37,708 nucleotides of DNA from an uncultured Pseudomonadota bacterium (GTDB lineage Bacteria > Myxococcota_A > UBA796 > JAFGLY01). Position numbers and translations under genes: made by a program. Shown here piece after piece: positions 15,570 through 23,390 of this stretch; within the stretch, counting starts at the first letter, position 1, and each line of letters opens with the position of its first letter. A model generated the notes under the pieces. That model saw nothing but the letters and a program-made list of their open reading frames with translations. It did not search any database and had not been told where the DNA came from. The stretch is taken from contig CALDOK010000329.1 in assembly GCA_937912125.1 (NCBI GenBank), positions 1-37,708 on the forward strand. The letters are read 5' to 3'.

Positions 15570-18335
15570 TCAGTCCTTCAGGTCGGCGACCGCTTCGCCG
15601 CCGGTGCCCTCCGAGACCAGGGTCTCGAAGTCCTTCTTGTTGCGCGCCTTGAGGTAGGCGGTCTCGGCGGCGATGGCGCCCTGCTGGTAGAGCTGGAGCA
15701 GCTCGGTGTCCATCAGCTGCATGCCCTGCTCCTTGGAGGTCGCGATGACCGATGGCAGCTGGTAGCACTTGCCCTGCCGGATCAGGTTGGCCACGGCGTC
15801 GTTGTTGAACATCACCTCGCAGGCCAGGGCACGACCGCGGCCGTCGGCCCGAGGCAGCAGGTACTGGCAGACCACCGCCCGCAGGCTGCCCGCCAGCATG
15901 CCCCGCACCTGCTCCTGGTGGCCGGCGGGGAAGGCGTTGATGAGGCGATCGAGGGTGGTGTCGGCGCTGACGGTGTGGACCGTGCCCAGCACCAGGTGGC
16001 CGGTCTCGGCGGCGGTGACGGCGAAGGCGATGGTGGGCAGGTCCCGCAGCTCGCCCACCAGCAGCACGTCGGGATCCTGGCGCAGGGTGGCCCGCAAGGC
16101 CTGGCTGTACGAGGCGGTGTGGGTGCCGATCTCGCGCTGGTTGATGAGGGACCTCTTGCGCGGATGCACCACCTCGATGGGGTCCTCGAGGGTGATGACG
16201 TGACGCCCCGACGTGCGGTTGATGGCGTCGACCAGGGCGGCCAGGGTGGTGGACTTGCCCGAGCCGGTGGGGCCGCCCACCAGCACCAGGCCGTTCTTGA
16301 GCTTGTCCAGCCTGCGGACCACGTCGGGCAGGCCCAGCTCGTCCAGGGAGGGCAGCTCGCCGCGGATCACCCGGAACACGGCGGAGAGGCCCTGGAGCTG
16401 GTGGAAGGCGTTGACCCGGAAGCGGACCTGTTCGTGCTCGACCTCGTAGGAGAAGTCCACGTCGCGGCGTGCCGCGAGCTCGCCCAGCTGCTGGGCGCTG
16501 AGCAGGGGCACCAGCATGGCCTCGATCTGCGAGGGATCGAGGGCTCGGTCGGTCTGGGCGGCCACCACGCCCATGCGCTTGGCCATGGGGGGGCTGCCGG
16601 GGGACAGCAGCAGGTCGTCGAAGCGCTGCTCGGCCACGCTGACCAGCAGGCGATCCAGGGTGCTCAGCTCCTGCGCCGGGCCTTCGGCCAGGGCGCTGCG
16701 CAGCTCCCACAGCCCGGCCAGGTGCTGGGCGAGCTTGCGGACCTGGGTGTCGCTGTCGGCGGCCAGGGGGGCGATCTGTTCGGCCACCGAGCGCTCGCCC
16801 AGCCGCTCGAGGCAGTGCAGCGCGGCCAGGCGGACGTCGGCGCTCTTGCTGCGCAGCAGCTTGGCCACGTGGGGGGCGCTCGAGGCCTGGCCCAGGACCC
16901 CCAGGGCGTCGATGGCCGCCAGGCGCAGCTCGGGCTCTTCGAAGGCGATGCGCACCAGGTAGGGGGCGGCGCGGGCGTCGCCCAGCTCGGCCACCGCCGC
17001 CATGGCGCGCTCGCGGACCCACCAGTCCTCGTCGTCGGTGGCGCTGCGCACCAGGGCGCCCAGGGCCTTGGGCGAGGCCAGGCGGCGCAGGACCTCGACG
17101 GCGGACAGGCGCACCGGGGCCTTGGGGTCTTGCAGGAAGGCCACGAAGTAGGGCAGCAGCTTGACGCCGGCCAGCTCGATCAGGGCGTCGGTGACCCGCT
17201 CGCGGACCCACCAGTCCTGGTCGCCCAGCAGCTCGAAGAGCCGGGGCCAGAGCTCTTCTGTGCTGAGCTTGGTCTTGCGGATGACATCGACGGCCAGGCG
17301 TCGGACCTCAGCGTCCGCGCTGCGCAGCAACCACAGCAGGGTGCGGGCGATGTCGACCTTGCCCGAAGATCCTAGCCTGGCCAGCACATCGGCGGAGCGG
17401 GTGCGGACCTCGAGCAGGCGGTCTTCCAGGCCGTCCACCACCGCTGGCAGCACCATGTCGCTGGCCATGGCCTCGAGGGTGTCGAGCACCGCCATGCGCA
17501 CGACCTTGGGGGAGGTCTTGAGCTTGCCCCGCAGCAGGGCGATGACCGGGGGACCCTCGAAGCCGCGCAGCCCGCGCACGCAGGCCAGGACGACGGGCTG
17601 ACGGGGGGAGTCCAGGTAGGGGCCGACGTGGTCGACCCACTCGTCGAAGGTGGCCAGGCTCGAGAACGACTGGATGACCCCCAGGGCCACGCCTTCGTCC
17701 TCGTCGTCCAGCAGGGTGGCCAGGGCCTCGAGGGCCGTGACCCGGTTGCCCGACATGAAGCGCTCTTCGCCCAGGTAGCGGACGATCTTGAGCTTCTCGC
17801 CGTGGCTGGCCACAGGCAAGGCCCGGGTGAGGGCGGGGATGGCGTGGTGGCCGGCGATGCGCACCACGGCGTCGATGGCTGCCCCCCGGCCCTGGAAGCG
17901 CGCGCGGGCCATGAGCTCGCCCAGCTCGTTCAGGGCTGTGCGACCCCCGACCTGGGCCAGCACCTGGGAGGCGGTGGTGCGCACCGAGGCGTTGTTGTGC
18001 TCGAGCAGGTGGCAGAGCTTGGCGTGGTGGGCCGGGTTGTTGACCGTGGGCAGCACCTGGGAGACGTGGCTGCGCAGGGTGGCGTCCGCCCTCTCGAGCA
18101 GCCCCAGCAGGGGCTCGAACAAGGCGCGGTCCCCTGAGTTCTCCACCAGCTTGGCGAAGAGCAGGCAGCGCAGGTGGTGCTGGCCCTGGTCCTTGGGGCG
18201 CTTCTCGATGGTGGGGATCAGGTCGATCAACTCGCGGGCGGGTAGCTTCCCCGCCTGCGTGGCCACCGCCTGCACGTCGTCCATGCCCTGCAACGGGTTT
18301 CCACGAAGACGCTTCTCGATCCAGGAGCTTCTCAC
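15570..18335 (-). CDS. HEAT-repeat protein fused to a PilT-like ATPase
   Basis: A 921-residue fusion. Residues about 20-550 are a run of HEAT/Armadillo-like helical pairs; two of them carry the identical motif DWWVRER (374-380 and 437-443). Residues about 560-900 are a PilT/PilU-type ATPase: degenerate N-terminal signature DDLLLSPGSPPM (573-584), Walker A GPTGSGKS (688-695), Asp box TLEDPIEVVH (715-724), Walker B Glu762 and His box GTVHTVSA (784-791), so the motor residues are intact. I use GTG 18335 with an AGGAG directly in front, which is too close for ideal initiation; ATG 18284 (18 codons later) is the alternative. The HEAT part could be a scaffold for pilus basal proteins or a kinase target (inference). 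It heads the operon with pilT and the kinase. Confidence 0.88.
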   Translation of the reverse strand: MRSSWIEKRLRGNPLQGMDDVQAVATQAGKLPARELIDLIPTIEKRPKDQGQHHLRCLLFAKLVENSGDRALFEPLLGLLERADATLRSHVSQVLPTVNNPAHHAKLCHLLEHNNASVRTTASQVLAQVGGRTALNELGELMARARFQGRGAAIDAVVRIAGHHAIPALTRALPVASHGEKLKIVRYLGEERFMSGNRVTALEALATLLDDEDEGVALGVIQSFSSLATFDEWVDHVGPYLDSPRQPVVLACVRGLRGFEGPPVIALLRGKLKTSPKVVRMAVLDTLEAMASDMVLPAVVDGLEDRLLEVRTRSADVLARLGSSGKVDIARTLLWLLRSADAEVRRLAVDVIRKTKLSTEELWPRLFELLGDQDWWVRERVTDALIELAGVKLLPYFVAFLQDPKAPVRLSAVEVLRRLASPKALGALVRSATDDEDWWVRERAMAAVAELGDARAAPYLVRIAFEEPELRLAAIDALGVLGQASSAPHVAKLLRSKSADVRLAALHCLERLGERSVAEQIAPLAADSDTQVRKLAQHLAGLWELRSALAEGPAQELSTLDRLLVSVAEQRFDDLLLSPGSPPMAKRMGVVAAQTDRALDPSQIEAMLVPLLSAQQLGELAARRDVDFSYEVEHEQVRFRVNAFHQLQGLSAVFRVIRGELPSLDELGLPDVVRRLDKLKNGLVLVGGPTGSGKSTTLAALVDAINRTSGRHVITLEDPIEVVHPRKRSLINQREIGTHTASYSQALRATLRQDPDVLLVGELRDLPTIAFAVTAAETGHLVLGTVHTVSADTTLDRLINAFPAGHQEQVRGMLAGSLRAVVCQYLLPRADGRGRALACEVMFNNDAVANLIRQGKCYQLPSVIATSKEQGMQLMDTELLQLYQQGAIAAETAYLKARNKKDFETLVSEGTGGEAVADLKD

Positions 18336-18383
18336 CTCCTGGGCGTATCCTGGTGGTTGTGGAGGCGCTGGGCGCGGGGCACG

Positions 18384-20342
18384 CTAGCCGCAGATGCCGT
18401 CGGCGTACTCGTAGTCGTTGTTGTCCTCGTCGCATTCGCTGATGATGCCCACCCCGGCGCCGTCGTCGTCCACTCGCAGCAGGATGCCGTCGGGGCCCCA
18501 GTCGTCGGGGTGCAGCTCGAAGGTTCCGCCGGCGATGACGGCGCCCGAGGGGACCTCGTCCAGGTAGAGGGTGTCCACCAGTAGTTCGGCGCCGGCGTCC
18601 AGGGCGTACAGGGCCACGCTGACCCCCGCGGCCACGTCCAGGCCGCCCTGGTTGGCCACGCCGAAGCTGAGCTTGGCGGGGCCCGTCTCGCAGGAGGCCA
18701 CGCAGACGTCCTCGAGGAAGATGGCCAGGTCCGCCGAGCCGTTGTTGTCTACCATGGGCCTGGCCCGGAAGACGTTGTGTATGGTCCAGGGCAGGGGGGC
18801 TGGGCTGGGGACCGAGCCGTCGGCGTTCAGGTTGGTGACCGCGAAGTCGTGGGTGCCCCAGGTGGGGCCCGAGGCCTGCCAGCCGCTGCCGCTGTGGCCG
18901 AAGACGGTGATGCCGTTCCAGGAACCACTGTTCGAGGCGATGACGATCTCGGCCGACCCGTCGCGGTCCACGTCGGCGATCACGGGGTACTCCCACAGGG
19001 TGCCCGAGCTGTGGCTGCTGTTGGAGTACAGCAGCGTGCCGGTGGCCCCGTCGTAGATGCGGAACATGGCCTCGTCGGCGTACAGCAGCTCGTAGGCTCC
19101 ATCGCCGTCGATGTCGTAGCCGGAGCAGCCCGCCAGGCCCGAGGGGTCGCTGATGGTGGCTGTCCAGATCATGGCACCGCTGACATCCCACACGGAGATG
19201 CTGCGGTTGGCGGGCACGGCGATCTCCACCGCGCCGTCACCGTCGAAGTCCGCCACCGCCGGGGGGCCGGGGTTCGAGCCGGGGATGCCGACGTCGGTGA
19301 TCACCGTGCCGTCGGGTTCGTGGATGTACATCTTGGAGCCGGTCAGGAAGAAGACCTCGCCTCCCACGTCGCCGTCTACGTCCGCGACCGCCGCGAAGTT
19401 GCCCGAGCCTGCGCTGCTGATGCCCCACTCGACGGCGCCGGTGTGATCGAAGACCTTCTCGCCCAGGATGATCTCCTGGGTGCCGTCGGCGTCGATGTCC
19501 GCCAGCACCGGGGTGCGCCAGGAGGTGCTGATGCCGCTGAGCAGAAACAGGGTGGAGCCGTCCACCCCCGCGAGGACCGCGCGGTCGAAGACCACCTCCA
19601 CGTCGCCATCGGCGTCCAGGTCCGCCACGGCGGGCTGGGGGTAGTAGCCCAGGTTGAGGCTGGGGGAGGAGGTCCACTTCTGGTTGCCCGCGCCGTCGAC
19701 CGCGGCCACGGCACCGCTGCTGGTCAGGGCGATGATCTCCGGCTCGCCGTCGAGGTCCACATCGGCGATGGTCACGCCGGCGTTGCCGTTGAAGCCGCTC
19801 TTCTTGAAGACCTCGCCCGAGCCGTCGCCGTGCAGGACGATCAGCTCGCCGGTGCCCCACTCGGTGAAGGCGATGTCGGGATCGTCGTTGTCGTTGATCA
19901 GCCCATCGCCGTTGTCGTCGGTCAGATTACCCACGGCGGGCATCACGATCACGCCTGATCCCCCGGTGCGGTACTGCCACTCGATGGACACGTTCCAGGG
20001 GTCGCTGATCACAGGGGGCACGTCACCGGTGCAGGCCTCGAGCACCTCGACCTCGCCCCCGGGGTGTTCGTCCACATCGCAGTCGCCGTCCACGCAGTCG
20101 GCGACACCGTCGCCGTCGCTGTCCTCGAAGCCCTCGTCCACCTGGCCGTCGCCGTCGTCGTCCTCGCCGTTGCACTCTTCCTCGTCGGGGGGAGGCTGGG
20201 TGTCCTGGGTGTCCACCGGCGGCTCGGTGTCCACCGGCAGATCGCTGTCGATGGGGACGTCGGGCTTGGTCTCTGGGCCCTGGAGGTTGTACTCGGGGCA
20301 GCCCGCGAGCAGGACGATCAGCAGCAGACAGGTGCGGGGCAT
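18384..20342 (-). CDS. FG-GAP/VCBS beta-propeller lipoprotein with MopE-like motif and CARDB-like C-terminus
   Basis: A 652-residue surface lipoprotein. Start ATG 20342 gives a signal peptide with a perfect lipobox (L-L-A-G-C, MPRTCLLLIVLLAGC). A Pro/Asp/Thr linker leads to one MopE-like motif (CNGEDDDGDGQVDEGFEDSD). Residues about 130-530 carry repeated FG-GAP/VCBS units of the form VADxDxDGxxEIV (for example ADVDLDGEPEII, ADLDADGDVEVV, ADIDADGTQEII), which form a Ca-binding beta-propeller like integrin alpha heads. The last roughly 95 residues end in ECDEDNNDYEY, as in CARDB adhesion-like domains. The likely role is adhesion or ligand binding at the cell surface. The stop is 48 bases before the start of the HEAT-PilT gene, so it may be cotranscribed with the pilus-motor operon. 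Confidence 0.88.
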   Translation of the reverse strand: MPRTCLLLIVLLAGCPEYNLQGPETKPDVPIDSDLPVDTEPPVDTQDTQPPPDEEECNGEDDDGDGQVDEGFEDSDGDGVADCVDGDCDVDEHPGGEVEVLEACTGDVPPVISDPWNVSIEWQYRTGGSGVIVMPAVGNLTDDNGDGLINDNDDPDIAFTEWGTGELIVLHGDGSGEVFKKSGFNGNAGVTIADVDLDGEPEIIALTSSGAVAAVDGAGNQKWTSSPSLNLGYYPQPAVADLDADGDVEVVFDRAVLAGVDGSTLFLLSGISTSWRTPVLADIDADGTQEIILGEKVFDHTGAVEWGISSAGSGNFAAVADVDGDVGGEVFFLTGSKMYIHEPDGTVITDVGIPGSNPGPPAVADFDGDGAVEIAVPANRSISVWDVSGAMIWTATISDPSGLAGCSGYDIDGDGAYELLYADEAMFRIYDGATGTLLYSNSSHSSGTLWEYPVIADVDRDGSAEIVIASNSGSWNGITVFGHSGSGWQASGPTWGTHDFAVTNLNADGSVPSPAPLPWTIHNVFRARPMVDNNGSADLAIFLEDVCVASCETGPAKLSFGVANQGGLDVAAGVSVALYALDAGAELLVDTLYLDEVPSGAVIAGGTFELHPDDWGPDGILLRVDDDGAGVGIISECDEDNNDYEYADGICG

Positions 20343-20435
20343 GGCGTTGGTCCTCGGCTTCTGAAGTGCAGGCAGGGGAGAAAGCTGATCGATCTGCGGT
20401 GTTGCGATACCCGTAACGCAGGAGGAGCGCGCCCC
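20343..20435. promoter_or_regulatory. Divergent spacer between lipoprotein and membrane-protein genes
   Basis: This 93-base region separates divergent starts at 20342 and 20436 and must contain promoters for both directions. GGAGGAG at about 20421-20427 is the ribosome site for the plus-strand gene, and GAGG about nine bases before 20342 serves the lipoprotein. No clear -35/-10 boxes were seen. Confidence 0.35.
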
Positions 20436-21170
20436 ATGATCACCGCACCCAGGCTCTACTCGGTCGGCCAGATCACCGGGGCCACCTTTCTTGGGGGCCC
20501 CCTCTCCGGGGGTGTGCTCTTGGCCCTGAACTACCGAGCGCTGGGTGAGCCTGCGCGGGCGCTGAAGGCCCTGGTGGCCGGCGCCGTGGCCATGGTGGTC
20601 CTGGTGGCGCTGATCGCGGTGCTGCCTGAGGGTGTCCCCAACGGGGTGATCCCCGTGGCCTACACCATCGCCATGGGGCAGATCGCCCACAGCCTACAGG
20701 GGGCGCGCATCGCGCAGCACCTCGAGGCGGGAGGCGCCAAGGGTTCCCACTGGAGGACCGCAGGCCTGGGGTGCGGCGGCCTGGTTGTATTCTTCGTCCT
20801 CGCCATGGCCGTGCTCTTGGCGCTTCCCCAGGACAAGATCGAGGTGTACGACTCGGAGGTCATCTGGGAGGACGGCGCCACCGAGGAGCAAGCCCGCCTG
20901 GTCGCCGACTACATGACCGACATCGGCGTCTTCGGACCCGAAAAGAACGGCATCACCATCACCGTCGCCCAGCCCGACGATGCGCTGCAGCTGCAGTTCA
21001 TCATCGTAGACCTGGGCTGGGAGGACGCCGGCAAGGTCGCCTCGTTCCAGACCATCGGCGACGACTTCTCCGAGGTCGCGCTGGAGGGAGCGCCGGTGGA
21101 GGTCTGGATGTGCAACGACTTCATGATGCCCCGCAAGGTGCTGTACAGCGGCGGGGGCGAGGAGCCCTGA
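20436..21170 (+). CDS. Membrane protein of unknown function
   Basis: A 244-residue protein. I start it at ATG 20436 because GGAGGAG lies eight bases upstream; the frame is open further upstream but only as the shadow of the lipoprotein gene. Hydrophobic helices are at about 13-31, 43-63, possibly 70-88, and 112-130. Residues 131-244 form a soluble acidic domain rich in Asp, Glu and Val, with no catalytic motif I recognise. The neighbouring genes on both sides are on the opposite strand, so it is probably a single-gene transcript. I do not recognise the family; a DUF-type membrane protein is the honest label. Confidence 0.8.
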   Translation: MITAPRLYSVGQITGATFLGGPLSGGVLLALNYRALGEPARALKALVAGAVAMVVLVALIAVLPEGVPNGVIPVAYTIAMGQIAHSLQGARIAQHLEAGGAKGSHWRTAGLGCGGLVVFFVLAMAVLLALPQDKIEVYDSEVIWEDGATEEQARLVADYMTDIGVFGPEKNGITITVAQPDDALQLQFIIVDLGWEDAGKVASFQTIGDDFSEVALEGAPVEVWMCNDFMMPRKVLYSGGGEEP

Positions 21171-21187
21171 GCGCCCTGCTGGGGCTC
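21169..21187. terminator. Hairpin between convergent genes
   Basis: GAGC-G-CCC (21169-21176) pairs with GGG-CTC-side bases (21181-21187) around the loop TGCT, with one bulged G, giving about seven base pairs in the 15-base gap between two converging stop codons. It has no T tract; it could work in both directions. Confidence 0.3.
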
Positions 21188-23240
21188 AGCCCTTCAGCCG
21201 CGCCGCGATGCCCTGGGCGAAGTAGTCGGACACGGCCATGATGGGCTCGTGGGGGTTGACCCGGGTGCCGTTGGGGAGCACCGAGCCGTCGCAGATGAAG
21301 AGGTTCTTGACGTCGTGGCACTCGCCCTGGCTGTTCACCACGGACGTGCGGGGATCGCCGCCCATGCGGCAGGTGCCGAAGATGTGGGTGCTCGCCATGA
21401 CCAGCTGGTTGGGGTTGATCATGCCGGGTCCCAGCAGCTCGAGCTGCTTGGGATCGGTGATGCGGTCGGGCAGGCCGTAGGCCCCGGGCATCACGGCCTT
21501 GGCGCCGGCGGCGAAGGCCATCTCGCCCAGCAGCTTGAGCCCCGAGGCGATGCGGTCGGTGTCTACGCGGTTCTGGGGGAACCAGACCATGGGATCGGAG
21601 CCTGTGCCCCCCAGGATGCGGCCGGTGGAGGTGCCGCGGATCACCACGTCCCACACGGCGGTGTAGGGGAACAGGGCCAGGTTCTCCTTGAGCGCGTGGC
21701 CGAAGCCGGGCATGCGCACGGCCATGATGGACAGGGGAGACCAGAGCACCTCGATCTTGCGGTGCTTGTCCAGGAAGGCGCCGTAGCCCTGGGTGTGGCC
21801 CTTCCAGGGCTCGACCTTCTCGTCGAAGATGGCGTAGATGGCGGCGCCCGGTTGGCCGTGCAGGTTGCGGCCCACCATGCCCGAGCTGTTGGCCAGGCCG
21901 CTGCGCTTGAGGATCAAGGGGGTGCCCAGCACGCCGCCGGCCAGCACCACGGCCCGGGACTTGACCCGGAACTTGCCGACCTTGACGCCCTTGTTGTCCA
22001 CGAAGTGACCCACGACGCCATCAGCCTGGCCGCCGCTGGCCAGCACCTTGTGGCAGCGGGCGTTGGTGTACAGCCGGGCCCCGAAGCTCACGGCGTCGGG
22101 GATGTGGGACAGGTCGGTGCTGTACTTGGCGCCCATGCGGCAGGCGGGCAGGCAGGAGCCGTGGCCCTTGCAGCCGTCCTTGCCCAGATCGAAGGGGTGG
22201 GCATCGATGCCCATGGCGGCGGCACCCTTGGCGAACAGCTCGTTCTTGCGGCCCAGCTCGGGGGCGCTGGCGGGGCCCTTGCGCGCCAGGCGCTCGACCC
22301 GCTCGTAGCTGGCGGCCAGGGCGTCGTTGGTCAGACCTTGGACCCCAAGGGTGTCGCGCCACTCGTCGAGCACGTCGTCGGGGATGCGGAACAGGATGGC
22401 GGAGTTGGGGAAGGTGGAGCCGCCCACACAGCGGCCCTGGATAGTGGCCACGGCCGATGGGGCCAGGAAGGTGCGCAGGCCCGCCTCGGCCAGCACCTGG
22501 GTCATGGCGGTGCCCGTGTCGTTGGAGACCTCTTCGGGCCGGATGAATGGGCCCTCCTCGAGGATCACCACGTCGAGCCCCGCCGCCGCCAGCTCGCGAG
22601 CAGCCACGCCGCCGCCAGCGCCTGTACCGACCACCACCACGTCGCAGGACAGCTCGAGCTCGGAGGGGTGATCGGAGAGCTCGTGCAGCGAGCCCTTGCC
22701 CATGGTCTCGGGGCGCAGGTGGGTGCTCTTGGGCCACTCGCAGGGTGGGGGCGCGATGCCCAGGGCTTCCTGCACCGGCTCGCGGTCCAGGTAGGCGAAG
22801 CTGAAGATGGTGCGCAGGGCCGCCAGCAACGCTCGGACCAGGAACAGGGGGTTCTGCTCGATGCGCTGCAGGTAGGCGGTGCGCTCCTGGGGGGCGAGGC
22901 CCGAGAAGCGGTGCAGCTTGCCGTTCAGCCCTGGGCCCAGGATCAGGGTGCCCTGCTCGATGGCGGTGAAGAGCAGGGTGATCATGATCTGCTGGCGAGC
23001 GGGAAGCCCGGCCATCCAGGTGTCCAGGTAGCCGGGCACGTCCACGTCGGTGGAGGACGGCGGGATGGCGCCGCCTGCGGGGAAGAGGGTCTCGCCTGCG
23101 GCCTTCACGAAGGCCCAGGTGGACCTTCCCAGGCCTTTCAGCTCGCGCTCGGGGGCGGGGTACCCCACGACGAAGCGCAGCGCGAGCGCCAGCTGGAGGA
23201 AGAGAAGGAGGGCCAGCAGGACGATGATGAGCTCGATCAT
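21186..23240 (-). CDS. GMC-family FAD oxidoreductase with N-terminal membrane anchor (alcohol oxidase-like)
   Basis: A 684-residue flavoprotein. A hydrophobic N-terminal helix (about 2-20) and a further roughly 180-residue helical region precede the FAD-binding domain, whose GxGxxG is GTGAGG (205-210) within VVVVGTGAGGGVAARELA. A CVGGSTFPNSAILFRIP segment and the Cys-rich GCKGHGSCLPACRMGAKYS segment resemble long-chain fatty alcohol oxidases. The C-terminal GMC motif THIFGTCRMGGDP, followed by FICDGSVLPNGTRVNP, carries the catalytic His. The long N-terminal extension is typical of membrane-bound long-chain alcohol oxidases. The likely substrate is a hydrophobic alcohol or sterol (inference). 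It converges with the 20436 gene and diverges from the HU-like gene. Confidence 0.9.
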   Translation of the reverse strand: MIELIIVLLALLLFLQLALALRFVVGYPAPERELKGLGRSTWAFVKAAGETLFPAGGAIPPSSTDVDVPGYLDTWMAGLPARQQIMITLLFTAIEQGTLILGPGLNGKLHRFSGLAPQERTAYLQRIEQNPLFLVRALLAALRTIFSFAYLDREPVQEALGIAPPPCEWPKSTHLRPETMGKGSLHELSDHPSELELSCDVVVVGTGAGGGVAARELAAAGLDVVILEEGPFIRPEEVSNDTGTAMTQVLAEAGLRTFLAPSAVATIQGRCVGGSTFPNSAILFRIPDDVLDEWRDTLGVQGLTNDALAASYERVERLARKGPASAPELGRKNELFAKGAAAMGIDAHPFDLGKDGCKGHGSCLPACRMGAKYSTDLSHIPDAVSFGARLYTNARCHKVLASGGQADGVVGHFVDNKGVKVGKFRVKSRAVVLAGGVLGTPLILKRSGLANSSGMVGRNLHGQPGAAIYAIFDEKVEPWKGHTQGYGAFLDKHRKIEVLWSPLSIMAVRMPGFGHALKENLALFPYTAVWDVVIRGTSTGRILGGTGSDPMVWFPQNRVDTDRIASGLKLLGEMAFAAGAKAVMPGAYGLPDRITDPKQLELLGPGMINPNQLVMASTHIFGTCRMGGDPRTSVVNSQGECHDVKNLFICDGSVLPNGTRVNPHEPIMAVSDYFAQGIAARLKG

Positions 23241-23390
23241 GGGCGAGAACGTAGCGTGTGGTTTGCTCGGATGTGACTCGCGGGTCGGATTTGGGGGCAG
23301 ATCTTCCCGCGCTGTCGAGAGCCCGTCACTGCGGAGGGGCGTTAGTCTGCGACTCGCGGGCGCTGCGGCCCGTGCTGGCCGGAGCGCGCT
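23241..23390. promoter_or_regulatory. Divergent region with a 10-base direct repeat
   Basis: This 150-base spacer lies between the GMC gene and the plus-strand HU-like gene. GACTCGCGGG occurs at 23275-23284 and again at 23351-23360, 76 bases apart; it could be a pair of regulator sites or chance in GC-rich DNA. GGAG at 23381-23384 is the ribosome site for the TTG start at 23391. Confidence 0.3.

Noticed and set aside
15568-17211. Open frame upstream of pilT suggesting a 910-residue PilT
   Set aside because: The extra part is the Arg/Pro/Gly-rich shadow of the HEAT-PilT gene in another frame; the real pilT start is at 15567 with AAGGA upstream.
21249-23276. 675-codon plus-strand open frame opposite the GMC gene
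   Set aside because: The minus strand encodes a GMC oxidoreductase with its FAD and C-terminal motifs; the plus-strand frame is composition-driven shadow.
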